Part shown: piece by piece, positions 18,886 to 28,851 of the stretch
Layout: each line of letters begins with the position of its first letter
Position numbering within the stretch: position 1 is the first letter of the stretch
Assembly: GCA_011526105.1 (NCBI GenBank)
Contig: WYAZ01000137.1
Location: 46,852-110,851 of the forward strand
Direction: 5' to 3'
Source: Deltaproteobacteria bacterium
Lineage (GTDB): Bacteria > Myxococcota > Kuafuiibacteriia > Kuafuiibacteriales > Kuafuiibacteriaceae
Length of the DNA stretch: 64,000 bases
Translations under genes and position numbers: made by a program
Notes under the pieces: model-generated
The model's input: only the letters and a program-made list of their open reading frames with translations
Told to the model about the DNA's origin: nothing
Database searches by the model: none

Positions 18886-21027
18886 TCAGCTCAGCTTTCC
18901 AAAGTCGGCGAGGGGCGCGAAGAGCGCCTCCACCCGCGCAAGCAACGCCAAGCGCGCGTTTCGCAGCTTCTGGTCCTCCGCCATGACCATGACCTCTTCG
19001 AAGAGACGATCGACCGCGGGGCGCAGGCTGGCGATGTGCGAGAACGCTCGACCGAACTCGCGGCCGCTTCGAGCCTTGGACACTCGAGCTTCGACCTGCT
19101 CGAGTTCGAGGAGCAGGTGCTTCTCCGCCGGCTCCACCAGAACGGCGACGTCGAACTCGCCTTTGGCTTGGTTCCTCAGGATGTTGGAGACTCGCTTGAA
19201 CGCCACCTTCACCGGCTCGAACTCCGGTCGGCCGCGGAGCTCCGCCAATGCGCGTCCACGCAGCCCCGCGTCGACCACATCGTCCGCTCCGGCCGACAGA
19301 ACCGCCTCGGCCTCGTCGGTCTCTAGAGCATCCTCGCTCACCAGTACACCACGCAAGCGAGCCCGGAAGAACTCGAGGACCTCGGGCTCGACCTCGGTGG
19401 CGTCGCGTTTCTTCGCCGCGTCGATACCTTCGAGACCCGCACGCACCGCCTTGTCGAGCGAGAGGTGCCAGCCCTGCGCGCGCAGCACGTTGATGACGCC
19501 GAGGGCCGCGCGCCGGAGCCCAAACGGGTCGGCCGCGCCGGTCGGTCCTTTGCCCACGGAGAAGATGCCGGAGATCGTATCGAGGCGATCGGCGAGACCC
19601 ACGACGGCCCCCAGGTGGCCCGTGGGAAGCCTGTCACTCGCGTTCCGAGGCAGGTAGTGCTCCTCGATACCCAAGACGACGTCTTCGGACTCGCCCGCCT
19701 GCCTCGCGTAGGCCGCGCCCATCACCCCTTGAAGCTCGGGAAACTCGAACACCATTCGGGTCGTGAGATCGGCCTTCGCCAAGAAGGCCGTCCGCGCCAG
19801 CTTGGAAGCGAAGCTCACGGCGCCACCAGGGGAAAGCTTCTCTGCCAGGGCCCTGATCTCGTCCGAGCTGCGTTCGGGTCCGGTCTCGAGGCCGAGTTCG
19901 GACGCGAGCCAGAAGCTGAGGCGAGCGATACGCTGCACCTTCGCGTAGCTCGAACCCAGCGAGCGGTGAAACTGTACCTTCTTCAGGTCGTCGACGCGTG
20001 AGAACAGCGGTCGCTTCTGATCTTCCTGGAAGAAGAACGCGCCGTCCGCGAAGCGCGCCGAGAGCACCCGCCGGTACCCATCGAGCACGCGGGCTTCGTC
20101 CTCCACTCGACTGTTCCCGACCACGACGAAGTGCGGCATGAGCCGACCCGCCTCGTCGACCACCGAAAGATAGCGCTGATGGTTCTTCATCTCCGAGATG
20201 AGGACTTGATCCGGGATCTCGAGGAACTTGCGATCGAAGTGCGTCACCCAGGCCATCGGGTTCTCGACGAGCTGCACCACTTCTTCGATCAGCTCATCAT
20301 CCTCGCGAAGCTGCCCGCCTACCGATCGCGCCAGGGCGCGCGCCGAACTCAGGATCCGCTCTCGACGCTGCTTTGGGTCGAGCACGACAAAACGCTTCTC
20401 GAGCTCGGCCGCATGTTGCTCGGCGCTGGTGACCACGAAGGGCTCCGGCGCCATGAAACGGTGCCCGCGACTCTGGCGCCCCGCCTCCACGTCCGCGAAC
20501 CGAACCGGCAGGAGCTCCGCGCCCAGAAGCGCCACCATCCACTGCATCGGCCGAATGAAGGCCTCGGTCTCGTTGCCCCAGCGCATGGTGCGGGTGAAGG
20601 GGATGCCGAGCAGCGCTTGACGCAGGAGCTCGGGCAAGAGCGCCCGACTCTCCTGCCCCTTCTCGTGCACGGAGGCGAAGACATACGGTCCCTTGGGGGT
20701 GTCCTTCGTGAAGAGCTGATCCACTTCGACCCCCGCGCTCTTGGCGAAACCCATCGCGGCTTTGGTCGGCGCGCCGTCTCGATACGCCGCCTGCGCCGGC
20801 GGACCGGCGAGTTCCTTCTCGAGATCTTCTTGGCGGAGCTGGAGTTCGGGCACCACCAAGACGAGACGACGCGGCGTCGCGGCGCAGCGCACCGTCCCGT
20901 GCGACAGACGCAGCTCGGCCAGGCGTGTGGTCACGTTCTCCTGGAGAGCGCGGATCGCAACGTCGACCTCGCGGGCCGGGATCTCCTCCACGCCCACTTC
21001 GAAGAAGAGCTCGGACGTGTCGTTCAT
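18886..21027 (-). CDS. glyS: Glycine--tRNA ligase beta subunit
   Basis: This is the beta subunit of the bacterial alpha2-beta2 glycyl-tRNA synthetase, needed for tRNA binding. The protein has 713 residues, close to the E. coli size. The N-terminal [14 protein letters not shown] and [14 protein letters not shown] segments are characteristic. The central HD-type region ([26 protein letters not shown], with [14 protein letters not shown] following) and a C-terminal anticodon-binding region complete it. The ATG overlaps the glyQ stop (ATGA), giving strict coupling of the two subunits. It is the last gene of the run that begins at the dcw cluster. Confidence 0.97.
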   Translation of the reverse strand: MNDTSELFFEVGVEEIPAREVDVAIRALQENVTTRLAELRLSHGTVRCAATPRRLVLVVPELQLRQEDLEKELAGPPAQAAYRDGAPTKAAMGFAKSAGVEVDQLFTKDTPKGPYVFASVHEKGQESRALLPELLRQALLGIPFTRTMRWGNETEAFIRPMQWMVALLGAELLPVRFADVEAGRQSRGHRFMAPEPFVVTSAEQHAAELEKRFVVLDPKQRRERILSSARALARSVGGQLREDDELIEEVVQLVENPMAWVTHFDRKFLEIPDQVLISEMKNHQRYLSVVDEAGRLMPHFVVVGNSRVEDEARVLDGYRRVLSARFADGAFFFQEDQKRPLFSRVDDLKKVQFHRSLGSSYAKVQRIARLSFWLASELGLETGPERSSDEIRALAEKLSPGGAVSFASKLARTAFLAKADLTTRMVFEFPELQGVMGAAYARQAGESEDVVLGIEEHYLPRNASDRLPTGHLGAVVGLADRLDTISGIFSVGKGPTGAADPFGLRRAALGVINVLRAQGWHLSLDKAVRAGLEGIDAAKKRDATEVEPEVLEFFRARLRGVLVSEDALETDEAEAVLSAGADDVVDAGLRGRALAELRGRPEFEPVKVAFKRVSNILRNQAKGEFDVAVLVEPAEKHLLLELEQVEARVSKARSGREFGRAFSHIASLRPAVDRLFEEVMVMAEDQKLRNARLALLARVEALFAPLADFGKLS

Positions 21028-21947
21028 CGGGCCTCTCCTCGAGCCGGCGCGCTCTTCAGGAGCGGGTAGCCGAGGCTCTCGCGCTGAGCGATGTAGTTCT
21101 CCGCGCAGACCTTGGCCAGGTCGCGGATTCTCAGGATGTAGCCCTGGCGCTCGGTGACGCTGATGGCGCCCCGCGCGTCCAGGGCGTTGAACGCATGCGC
21201 CGCCTTGAGCAGGTGATCGTAGGCGGGCACGACGAGCGCCGCTTCACAGAGGCGTTTCACTTCGCCCTCGTACTGCTCGAACAGGCGCTGATAGAGCGCG
21301 ACGTCGAGGAGCTCGAAGCTGAACTTCGAGTACTCGTACTCGTCGCGCTGAAAGACCTCGCCGTAGGTCACGCCCGGTGCATACGCGAGGTCGAAGACGT
21401 TATCGACGTTCTGCAGGTACATCGCGATGCGTTCGAGTCCGTAGGTGAGCTCGACCGCCACCGGACGACACTCGAAGCCGCCACACTGCTGAAAGTAGGT
21501 AAACTGGGTGAGCTCCATGCCGTCCACCCAGACCTCCCAGCCGAGCCCCCAAGCGCCGAGCGTGGGGGACTCCCAGTTGTCCTCGACGAATCGGATGTCG
21601 TGGTCGCTGGCGTGAATGCCGATGGCCGCCATCGAGTCGAGATAGAGGTTCTGAACGTCCTTCGGTGAGGGCTTGAGCAGCACCTGATACTGGTGGTGAC
21701 GATAGAGCCGGTTGGGATTCTCTCCGTAGCGACCATCGGTGGGGCGCCTCGAAGGCTCCACGTAGGCCACCCGCCAAGGCTCGGGTCCGAGCGCGCGCAG
21801 GAAGGTGTGCGGGTTATAGGTGCCCGCGCCCTTCTCGCCGTCGAACGGCTGGCCGATGACGCAGCCGTAGTCCGCCCAATAGCGCTCGAGGCGAAGAATC
21901 AGCTCCTGGAAAGTCTCCGCCGGGGGAGCTTTGACGCGATGACCCAT
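21024..21947 (-). CDS. glyQ: Glycine--tRNA ligase alpha subunit
   Basis: This is the catalytic alpha subunit of the heterotetrameric glycyl-tRNA synthetase. The protein has 307 residues (E. coli 303). Typical segments are [38 protein letters not shown], and [18 protein letters not shown] with the family-conserved QCGG. The ATG lies 15 bp after the recO stop with no strong ribosome-binding site. The pair glyQ-glyS directly after recO appears in several relatives. Confidence 0.97.
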   Translation of the reverse strand: MGHRVKAPPAETFQELILRLERYWADYGCVIGQPFDGEKGAGTYNPHTFLRALGPEPWRVAYVEPSRRPTDGRYGENPNRLYRHHQYQVLLKPSPKDVQNLYLDSMAAIGIHASDHDIRFVEDNWESPTLGAWGLGWEVWVDGMELTQFTYFQQCGGFECRPVAVELTYGLERIAMYLQNVDNVFDLAYAPGVTYGEVFQRDEYEYSKFSFELLDVALYQRLFEQYEGEVKRLCEAALVVPAYDHLLKAAHAFNALDARGAISVTERQGYILRIRDLAKVCAENYIAQRESLGYPLLKSAPARGEAR

Positions 21948-21962
21948 GACCGGCCGGGCTTA

Positions 21963-22721
21963 TCAGAGCGAGAGCGTCGCGAGCAAGGACGAGGAACGCA
22001 GCGGGCGCCCGAGGAGCTGGGAAAGGAACCGCTCCATGGGGAGTCCGAGCTTCGAGGCGGCCCGGGTGGCGGATTCGGCGGTCTGGTCGGCCAGCTCGTC
22101 CAGGGTCTCGCCCCTGCCCTGCTTGACCGCGCGCAGCCACGCCAAGGTGACGGGGCCCATCGGCCGGCCCTGCCCTCGATGCCGTTCGCAGAGGACGCCG
22201 CCCCGGCTCAGGTCGAGGTAGCTGGTGTCATCGAGCACGCAGTCACCCTCGATGCAGGCGTCGAGCCTCGGCTCATAGCCGAGAACGCCGAGCAGCCGAA
22301 CCTCGAACGCCCGTCTGGTGGCGACGCTCACCGGCGCGAGCAGATTGTCGATCCGATCCAAAGCCATCGCCGTGAGCTCGTAAAGCTCGTCCGCGGCATC
22401 TTCTTCCGGCGCCACCGCGGCGGACAGCTCGACGACATAGGACGCGAGCGCAATCCGCTCGAGCTCCGAGCGAATCGACACCCGCGAGCGCGAGACCGAG
22501 GCCGAGGTCAGGGTGGGCAGCCCCGTCCGACGACCCGGCGCCACTTCGACATCGATCGTGCTGAAAGGCTCGAGCGCGCCGGCAAAGCGCCTCTGGCTCT
22601 TTCGAGCCGACGGCGCGAAGAGCGCAGCTCGGCCCCGGCGAGAGAGAACTTGGATGATGCGATCGGCTTCCCCGTGGTCGATGCTTCCGACCACCAGGAC
22701 TTGGCGTCCGGAAGGACTCAA
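21963..22721 (-). CDS. recO: DNA repair protein RecO
   Basis: RecO helps load RecA on SSB-coated single-stranded DNA, with RecF and RecR. The protein has 252 residues. An N-terminal OB fold (about 1-85; VLVVGSIDHGEADRIIQVLS is typical) is followed by a helical domain. The zinc site is LDACIEGDC followed by GVLCERH, a C-x4-C with C-x2-H arrangement rather than the four-Cys form. The start is TTG, overlapping the stop of the upstream HTH gene as TTGA, so it is coupled. Helical C-terminus ends normally. Confidence 0.9.
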   Translation of the reverse strand: MSPSGRQVLVVGSIDHGEADRIIQVLSRRGRAALFAPSARKSQRRFAGALEPFSTIDVEVAPGRRTGLPTLTSASVSRSRVSIRSELERIALASYVVELSAAVAPEEDAADELYELTAMALDRIDNLLAPVSVATRRAFEVRLLGVLGYEPRLDACIEGDCVLDDTSYLDLSRGGVLCERHRGQGRPMGPVTLAWLRAVKQGRGETLDELADQTAESATRAASKLGLPMERFLSQLLGRPLRSSSLLATLSL

Positions 22722-23080
22722 CGGACGATGGCGAGAACCAAGGCGAGGATGGCGATGCTGCCGAGACCCGCCGCGAGCGCGACATGCGCGCGCGGGAATC
22801 GTGGTCCTGTGAGATCGATCGAATCGTCTCCGCCTTCGGGGTAGCTCTCATCGAAAAGTGATGCCGCCTCGTCGACCGGAATCCCGAGTTCACGCGCCAC
22901 CACCAGCGTGTGGCCTCTTAAGTAAATGCGAGGTGGGATCACGGCATTGATCGGTTCTTCGAGCAAGGCCAAGAGCGTCGAGCGATGCACTTTCGTGCGA
23001 TCCGCGAGTTGTTCCACCGTCAGGTGTTTCTCTGCGATGGCTTCCGCGAGTCTCTTCGCGAGCGGTGTGTCCGGCTTCAT
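22718..23080 (-). CDS. HTH-domain membrane protein (RodZ-like architecture)
   Basis: The protein has 120 residues from this start. Residues ~5-75 form a helix-turn-helix (AEKHLTVEQLADRTKVHRST, then LARELGIP-type helices). A single membrane helix ends it (HVALAAGLGSIAILALVLAIV). This cytoplasmic HTH plus anchor resembles RodZ, but no periplasmic domain follows. I start at ATG 23080 because AGGAGAG is 5 nt upstream; ATG 23095, which shares a base with the upstream TAA, is an alternative adding five residues. It sits between the TPR gene and recO. Confidence 0.75.
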   Translation of the reverse strand: MKPDTPLAKRLAEAIAEKHLTVEQLADRTKVHRSTLLALLEEPINAVIPPRIYLRGHTLVVARELGIPVDEAASLFDESYPEGGDDSIDLTGPRFPRAHVALAAGLGSIAILALVLAIVR

Positions 23081-23094
23081 CCCTGCTCTCCTCA

Positions 23095-24576
23095 TTACTC
23101 CGGCAAGAGATCCAACGACTTCTGACACTGACGACCGAACTCCCCCTCCGAACGACAGCTCATGAACGACTCACGCGCCGACTCCGAATCTCCTAGCTCC
23201 GCGTACGCCAGACCCTTGCGAAGGTAACATAAACAAGCGTGTTCAGGAGACACGAACTCTTTGACTTTTTCATGGAGCTCGCAGTTCGCCCGGAAGTGCT
23301 CGCAGGCGTCGATGGTGGCCTCCGGTTTCTTCGCCTGCCAGCTCAGGTCTGCAAGGGTGAGATAGCCAAGACAGAACTGCGGGCGACGAACGAGCAGCTT
23401 CTCGAGTCGGCTGATGGCCTGCGTCGACTCACCTAGGCACACCTCGGCCAGCGCCAGGTTGTGCTCCGCGAACTCCGGCGTCTGGTAATAGAGGTCCTTC
23501 AAGGCCTCCTCGAGCAGGGGCCGGGCTTCGGCGCATCGACCCTGCTGGATGAGCAGGCTCGCGTACGTGTTCTTCGCGATGGAGTGCTTGGGATCGGCGT
23601 CCAGCGTGCGCTTGAGATAGGTCTCCGCCTCCGCGGTGCGCCCGAGCTGGAGGTGCGCCACACCCAGCGAATGCAGCGACATGGGGTCGTAGGGGGCCTC
23701 CTCGACGATCTCGAGGAAGCGTTTGATGGCATCGGCGAGCCGCCCTTCACCCAGTTCGCCGAGCGCCAAGTCGCGCTTGGTCTCGAGATGGGAGGGCAGA
23801 GGCTCCCCTCGATTGACGCCGTGTGCGCAAGCCACGGCGAGAATCGCGAGAAAGACGAAGCTCGAGAGGAATCGCCCGATCCGGGCGAGGCCATCCGCCG
23901 TGAGCTCCGGCGCACGGGATGCAGTCGGAGAGGACTGAGGGGGCGGAGACCTGGGTGTGCCCATGGCCACCAGGCCCGGCTCACCCGGAATTCCAGAAAT
24001 CTCGCTGAAATCCCCGGCGCCGCTGTGCCCGCTGCGCAACCCAGCCTGCCGGAAGGCCTCCTGCTGGCTCGGATCGAAACCCCCAAAGAGCGTGGCCGCC
24101 GGCGCAGGCGTGCCCGTCACGGTCCGCACCACGGGTTCCTCCGCCACCTCCAGCAGCTCGACCGTGGGCATGTCCGCGGTGCTCTCGGGAGAGAAGATCG
24201 GCGCCTGCGACATGACCGCAGCCTGCCCTTCCCGGCTGAGGCGAGCAAAGCCGTAGTCACTCATCTCGAAGCCCATCGAACCGACGAAGCGAAGGGCTTC
24301 CTCCTCCTCCTGCCGATAGGCCGCGACGGAGAGCTGTTCCGGCTCGGAGACGTAGACCAGAAACGCTGCGGTCTCGTCCTGAAGCAAGAAGACGTAGATG
24401 CGATGGTCGCCCTCGGCGATGCGCCGACCGAGGATGTAAGCCCGGGTCGGAGACGTGCCGATGCTCGGGATGTTCACCAGCGGCTGATTCATCGACTCGA
24501 GGAGGACCAAGACCTCGTTGGGTCGAACCAGAAGTTGCCTCAGTGCAGGGTCGACCTTCAGCATGGGATCTTCCAT
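23095..24576 (-). CDS. TPR-repeat membrane protein with unidentified N-terminal domain
   Basis: The protein has 493 residues. Residues ~1-110 form an unrecognised alpha/beta domain (VLVLLESMNQPLVNIP, then RIYVFLLQDETAAFLVYV). Residues ~110-225 are a Ser/Pro/Glu-rich linker. One membrane helix follows at ~233-250 (FLSSFVFLAILAVACAHGV). From ~265 to the end there are TPR repeats (APYDPMSLHSLGVAHLQLGR, LDADPKHSIAKNTYASLLI), with a Cys-rich last third. I use ATG 24576; in-frame starts further up would add residues of no pattern. It is 175 bp downstream of ftsZ, so it may have its own promoter. A bridging role at the membrane is an inference. Confidence 0.8.
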   Translation of the reverse strand: MEDPMLKVDPALRQLLVRPNEVLVLLESMNQPLVNIPSIGTSPTRAYILGRRIAEGDHRIYVFLLQDETAAFLVYVSEPEQLSVAAYRQEEEEALRFVGSMGFEMSDYGFARLSREGQAAVMSQAPIFSPESTADMPTVELLEVAEEPVVRTVTGTPAPAATLFGGFDPSQQEAFRQAGLRSGHSGAGDFSEISGIPGEPGLVAMGTPRSPPPQSSPTASRAPELTADGLARIGRFLSSFVFLAILAVACAHGVNRGEPLPSHLETKRDLALGELGEGRLADAIKRFLEIVEEAPYDPMSLHSLGVAHLQLGRTAEAETYLKRTLDADPKHSIAKNTYASLLIQQGRCAEARPLLEEALKDLYYQTPEFAEHNLALAEVCLGESTQAISRLEKLLVRRPQFCLGYLTLADLSWQAKKPEATIDACEHFRANCELHEKVKEFVSPEHACLCYLRKGLAYAELGDSESARESFMSCRSEGEFGRQCQKSLDLLPE

Positions 24577-24751
24577 ACCGCAGCCGCGGCCTTGGATGCA
24601 CCCACCCACGCCCCCGAGGGAAAGGACGTGCCCGAGACGAGGGGGGACCGCGGGGGGTCACGGAGGTCGTTGTGGTCCCACCACCCCAGCACCGAGCTGC
24701 TGCAGTGGACGACCCTCGTCTCGAACACGTGGGGGATCAAATCGGCTCCTC

Positions 24752-25954
24752 TCAGTCGGCCTGGCGACGCAGGAAGGTCGGGATGTCGAGCATTCCGCCG
24801 TCCAGATCGGGCAGGCTTTGAACCTCCTGAGCGCTCGTCGCCCGCTGGCTTTCCCAGCGCTGCCGGATGTGCGTCGGGATGTCGCGGTCGTCGGGCCTAA
24901 ACGGCGGCGAAGAAGCCGCCGCCGACCACGAGACCCCGAGAGAATCGCCGCGCGCCCGCACCGGCGGTGAGGAGCTTCGGCGCGTCTGGGCGGACCGGCC
25001 GGACTCGAAGCCGGTCGCGATCACGGTGATCTTCACCTGGTCGCCGTAGCTCTCATCGATGACCGATCCGAAGATGATGTTGGCGTCCTCGTGGGCCGCC
25101 TCCGCCACCGCGCTCGAGGCCGCGTTGACCTCGTGCAGTGTCAACTCGGGACCACCCGTGATGTTGATGAGGATTCCCATCGCGCCCGCGATGTCCATGT
25201 TGTCGAGGAGCGGGCTCTTGATCGCCGCCTGCGCGGCCTCGACCGCACGATGCGGGCCGCTGGCGATACCAGTCCCCATGAGCGCGTGCCCCTGGTTCGA
25301 CATGATGGTCTGCACGTCCGCGAAGTCCACGTTGATGAGCCCGTGTACATTGATGACATCCGAGATGCCCTGGACCGCGTGGAGCAGAACATCGTCCGCG
25401 CAGCGGAACGCGTCCCGGATCGCGGTGTGCTCACCCACAACCTGCAGGAGACGGTCGTTCGGGATGGTGATGAGCGTGTCGACGACCGCCCCCAACTCTC
25501 GAATGCCCTCTTCGGCCTGGCGCTGCCGGCGCTTGCCCTCGAAGGTGAAGGGCCTGGTGACCACGCCCACCGTCAACGCTCCGGAGGCCTTGGCGACCTC
25601 GGCAATGACCGGCGCCGCGCCCGTGCCCGTGCCACCCCCCATGCCCGCCGTCACGAAGACCATGTCGGCGCCGGTGATGGCCTCCGCGATGCGATCTCTG
25701 TCCTCCAGAGCCGCGCTGCGGCCCACCTCGGGATTGGCCCCCGCGCCGAGTCCCTTGGTGAGATTGCCGCCAAGCTGAATCTTGTTGGGCGCGGGGTTGT
25801 CGCGCAGCGCCTGCAAGTCCGTGTTGGCGGCCAAGAAGTCCACGCCATTCAGACCCGAGGCGATCATGGTGCGGAGAGCGTTGCCGCCACCTCCGCCCAC
25901 GCCAATGACCTTGAGTACTGCACCCTGTCGCTCCAACTCTCCAAAATCAAACAT
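24752..25954 (-). CDS. ftsZ: Cell division protein FtsZ
   Basis: FtsZ is the tubulin-like GTPase that forms the division ring at mid-cell. The protein has 400 residues. The N-terminal domain contains [16 protein letters not shown] and the tubulin signature [11 protein letters not shown]. The catalytic T7 loop is NVDFADV. Residues ~318-385 are a variable, basic and Ser-rich linker. The end DIPTFLRRQ is the conserved peptide that binds FtsA and ZipA-like anchors. GGGAGG lies 4 nt before the ATG. It is 27 bp after ftsA. The linker is about 70 residues long, in the usual range. Confidence 0.98.
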   Translation of the reverse strand: MFDFGELERQGAVLKVIGVGGGGGNALRTMIASGLNGVDFLAANTDLQALRDNPAPNKIQLGGNLTKGLGAGANPEVGRSAALEDRDRIAEAITGADMVFVTAGMGGGTGTGAAPVIAEVAKASGALTVGVVTRPFTFEGKRRQRQAEEGIRELGAVVDTLITIPNDRLLQVVGEHTAIRDAFRCADDVLLHAVQGISDVINVHGLINVDFADVQTIMSNQGHALMGTGIASGPHRAVEAAQAAIKSPLLDNMDIAGAMGILINITGGPELTLHEVNAASSAVAEAAHEDANIIFGSVIDESYGDQVKITVIATGFESGRSAQTRRSSSPPVRARGDSLGVSWSAAASSPPFRPDDRDIPTHIRQRWESQRATSAQEVQSLPDLDGGMLDIPTFLRRQAD

Positions 25955-25981
25955 CTGACCTCCCGTTTTTTCGACCCCGAA

Positions 25982-27229
25982 TTAAAAGATTTCGCCGAAC
26001 CAGTGTTTAATTGTCTGGCCGACCCGATTGACCACAGTCCCGTCCCGAATGGGCATCGACGTGTTCCGTTGCGCGGCGGTGGTCGCCACCTGCTGTCGTG
26101 CGCCGTGAACCACTAGTCCCACGCCTGTGGCGAACATCGGGCTCCTGACCACATCCACCAGGCCCCCGATGCCTCGAGGGGCGCCCAGCCGCACGGGCAG
26201 GCCCAGGACTTCTTCGGCGGTGGAGGTAATATTGGAAAGGAGCGAGGCGCCTCCGGTCAGAACGACGCCGCTTGCCAGCAGATCTCCGTAGCCAGTGTTT
26301 TGAATCTCTTCGTGTACGAGCTGGAAGATCTCTTCCACGCGGGGCTCGATGATCTCGCATAGGATCTGGCGCGACAACACGCGTGGCTTGCGGCCACCCA
26401 CCGAGGGAACCTCGAGCATCTCGTCGCGATCGACGTCGGTCGCCAGGGCCGCGCCGTACTTCTTCTTGATCTTCTCGGCCTCGTCCTGAGGGGTCCGGAT
26501 GCCCACCGCGATGTCGTTGGTGAGGTGATTGCCGCCCAGCGGAAGCACCGCCGTGTGCACCACCGCCCCCTCGTTGAAGAGCGCGATGTCCGTCGTGCCT
26601 CCACCGATGTCGATGAGACAGACCCCCAGATCCATCTCGTCTTGGGTGAGCACTGCGGCGCCGCTCGCCAGCTGCTCGAGCACGATGGCCGAGACGTGCA
26701 GTCCGGTCCGATTGCAGCACTTGATGATGTTCTGAGCGCTGGTCACGGCCGCGGTCACGATGTGAACGCGCGCCTCGAGGCGAACGCCGCTCATACCAAG
26801 CGGTTCGCTGATGCCATCTTGATCATCGATGATGTACTGCTGCGGCAAGACATGGATGATCTCCCGGTCCAGCGGTATCGCGACCGCCTTGGCCGCATCG
26901 ATGACCCGCGAGATGTCGGCTTGGCTGATCTCCCCGTCCTTGACCGCGACGATCCCGTGGCTGTTGAAGCCGCGAATGTGCCCGCCTGCGATGCCTGCGT
27001 AGACCGTGGAGATCTCGCAGCCCGCCATGAGCTCCGCCTCCTCGATCGCCTGACGGATCGATTCGACGGTGGCGGAGATGTTGATCACCACTCCCTTGCG
27101 CAGACCACGCGATGGTGCGGATCCAAATCCAATGACATCAATGCCGGCGCTGGTGATCTCACCTACGATGGCGCAGACTTTGGTTGTGCCGATATCTAAC
27201 CCGGCGACGATGTTCTCTCTCTTCTTCAT
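25982..27229 (-). CDS. ftsA: Cell division protein FtsA
   Basis: FtsA is the actin-like ATPase that tethers FtsZ to the membrane. The protein has 415 residues. Actin-fold phosphate loops are LDIGTTKVCAIVGE and LIDIGGGTTDIALF; the adenosine motif is VVLTGGASLLSN. Domain 1C spans about 85-160. The C-terminus (VGQTIKHWFGEIF) is the amphipathic membrane helix. AGGGG lies 3 nt before the ATG. It is followed 27 bp later by ftsZ, and preceded 46 bp upstream by ftsQ. Confidence 0.98.
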   Translation of the reverse strand: MKKRENIVAGLDIGTTKVCAIVGEITSAGIDVIGFGSAPSRGLRKGVVINISATVESIRQAIEEAELMAGCEISTVYAGIAGGHIRGFNSHGIVAVKDGEISQADISRVIDAAKAVAIPLDREIIHVLPQQYIIDDQDGISEPLGMSGVRLEARVHIVTAAVTSAQNIIKCCNRTGLHVSAIVLEQLASGAAVLTQDEMDLGVCLIDIGGGTTDIALFNEGAVVHTAVLPLGGNHLTNDIAVGIRTPQDEAEKIKKKYGAALATDVDRDEMLEVPSVGGRKPRVLSRQILCEIIEPRVEEIFQLVHEEIQNTGYGDLLASGVVLTGGASLLSNITSTAEEVLGLPVRLGAPRGIGGLVDVVRSPMFATGVGLVVHGARQQVATTAAQRNTSMPIRDGTVVNRVGQTIKHWFGEIF

Positions 27230-27275
27230 CGACCCCTATCCCGCATTCCCTTCCGCCGGCGCCTTCCGCCGATGA

Positions 27276-28268
27276 CTAGCCCCGAGCGCGAGCAAGCTTC
27301 ACCGCCACTCGCTCCGGACGCCGATCACCGCCGAGCGTAACCTCCGTCGCCTCGAGCCCCTTCTCGCGAAGAGCCATACGAACGACGCCGAGCCTTCTGA
27401 TTTGTGACTCCCAAGGAGCCGGCCCCATGTGGACCCAAACTTTCTCGCCTTTCGGCACGAACGAAAGCCCCATCACCCCGTCAAAATGAACCTCATCGAT
27501 CTCCGGCGCCGCGGGCCCTAACGTCTCCCGGAGGAGACGTGGGAACCCCACCGCGCGACGCAGGTTCTCGATGGTCGCTTGGTCTGCCGACTCGACGTCG
27601 GCCCGAGAGAAGCCCGTGATGACCGGGAACACTTCTCTGTCTTCCGCCGACCGGCGCTTCACGAGCGAACCGTCGGCGTCCGCATAGTAGAGATGCCCCA
27701 GAGCCACGAGCGCGACCGGCTCGTGTTCCTTCACCTCTACCAGGAGCTTCTTGGGAAGCTCGCGTCGAACTCGAACCTCTCGCACCCATGGATGTTGCCG
27801 AACGAAGTTCTCGAGGTCCTGGGTGTCGAGTGCGATCAGGTTGTCGCCCTTCTGGACGCCGAGCAGCCCTTCGATCTCGCCCGCCGAAGATCGAGACGCG
27901 CCTCGAACCTCGATGGCATCGAGCATGAACATCTCGCTCTCCTCGAGCTGAGCGCGGGTGCCACGGACGGCCACGACGATGATGGCAGCGAGTCCGAGGC
28001 CCACCAGAGCAAAGGCCGGCAACCCCTTGCGCGCGCGCAGAACGCGCCCGATCTTCCCGAGCCCTCCACCCAGTCCGCCGTGAACTCGAGTCGCCTTCGT
28101 TTCTTCGGCCGGGATTCGGCGGCGATTGCTCTTGCGCGCGCGGGGCTGAACCGAGGTCGAAGAAGAGCGAGACCCGGCGCTTCGAGATCGAACGAGGTTT
28201 GCCGGGCGAGACTCGGCGCGTGCCTTGTCGCGCTTTCGATCACCGTTCTCGTTTCGTCGTCGATTCAT
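27276..28268 (-). CDS. ftsQ: Cell division protein FtsQ
   Basis: FtsQ is the bitopic scaffold of the divisome that links FtsB and FtsL with FtsK and FtsW. The protein has 330 residues. Residues 1-81 are a strongly basic, disordered cytoplasmic tail, longer than the ~25 of E. coli. One membrane helix spans ~82-102 (LPAFALVGLGLAAIIVVAV). A POTRA domain follows (FMLDAIEVRGASRSSAGEIE, PWVREVRVRRELPKKLLVEV), then the beta domain. The start ATG has only weak ribosome-binding complementarity. A promoter candidate lies in the long gap upstream. Confidence 0.9.
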   Translation of the reverse strand: MNRRRNENGDRKRDKARAESRPANLVRSRSAGSRSSSTSVQPRARKSNRRRIPAEETKATRVHGGLGGGLGKIGRVLRARKGLPAFALVGLGLAAIIVVAVRGTRAQLEESEMFMLDAIEVRGASRSSAGEIEGLLGVQKGDNLIALDTQDLENFVRQHPWVREVRVRRELPKKLLVEVKEHEPVALVALGHLYYADADGSLVKRRSAEDREVFPVITGFSRADVESADQATIENLRRAVGFPRLLRETLGPAAPEIDEVHFDGVMGLSFVPKGEKVWVHMGPAPWESQIRRLGVVRMALREKGLEATEVTLGGDRRPERVAVKLARARG

Positions 28269-28851
28269 CTCGCGGGTCTCTGTGGTGGTCAGCGCTGAAA
28301 GAGAAGTTGCAGCTCGAGGAGCGTCCTTTGATCGAGCGGCTGCAGCGGCGATTCCGGAGCGACGCGCGCGGGCGCCGGCACCGCGCTGATTGAGGATCGC
28401 TCGCTACATCGATCGCTGTTGAGAGGGATCGTGCCGTTTGTATTTTCGGATCTTTCAAGGAGCATGGGTCGTCGTATGGGCCGTTCTGATCGTCGAATCG
28501 TCACGCGTTTGAATCCGATTTGTCTCGTCAAGTTGGGCCTCTGCTTTTCTTAGATGCGGTCTGATCTCGAAAAGATACGGCATCCTATTCATGGACGGAC
28601 TGAACTTCAATATGTCGTATGGAGTGGGATCGAGGCCGCCGTCGTGTGTAACGTAGTCCTAGATGGCTGGCCATCGATTTTTTATGGCGCGACGCGGTTG
28701 TGGAACGACGAGTGCACACGGTGGGCGCAAGATCGCCCAGAGCGATCGAAATAGGACACCTCAGCCAGAGCCCGTGAAACAGGGGCTCCGACTGCTTTCT
28801 CTTCTGGTCGCACCCGTGAGCACGACTGTGACGAACGACCGATCCGATCGT
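28269..28851. other. 583-bp gene-free gap inside the dcw cluster, lower GC
   Basis: No credible gene lies between ftsQ and murB. By hand count 28381-28680 contains 153 G+C of 300 (51 percent), well below the flanking genes. Small reading frames occur (28289-28531 minus, 28554-28754 plus) but lack a ribosome-binding site, family features or the third-position bias of the neighbours. In many relatives this position carries ddl (D-Ala-D-Ala ligase); I see no remnant of it. The gap holds the promoter candidate at 28582-28610. Confidence 0.75.
28582..28610 (-). promoter_or_regulatory. Candidate promoter for ftsQ-ftsA-ftsZ
   Basis: On the minus strand TTGAAG (28610-28605) is followed after 17 bp by TAGGAT (28587-28582); each box matches four of six consensus bases. 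It lies in the AT-richer gap and reads toward ftsQ, leaving a leader of about 300 nt. Confidence 0.4.

Noticed and set aside
24672..24684. Hairpin GTGGT-CCC-ACCAC between ftsZ and the TPR gene as terminator
   Set aside because: The stem is five base pairs and no T-run follows on the transcribed strand; it is too weak for a factor-independent terminator.
28269..28851. Remnant of ddl or another gene in the dcw gap
   Set aside because: No ATP-grasp or ligase motif can be read in any frame; the small frames at 28289-28531 and 28554-28754 have neither ribosome-binding site nor coding bias.
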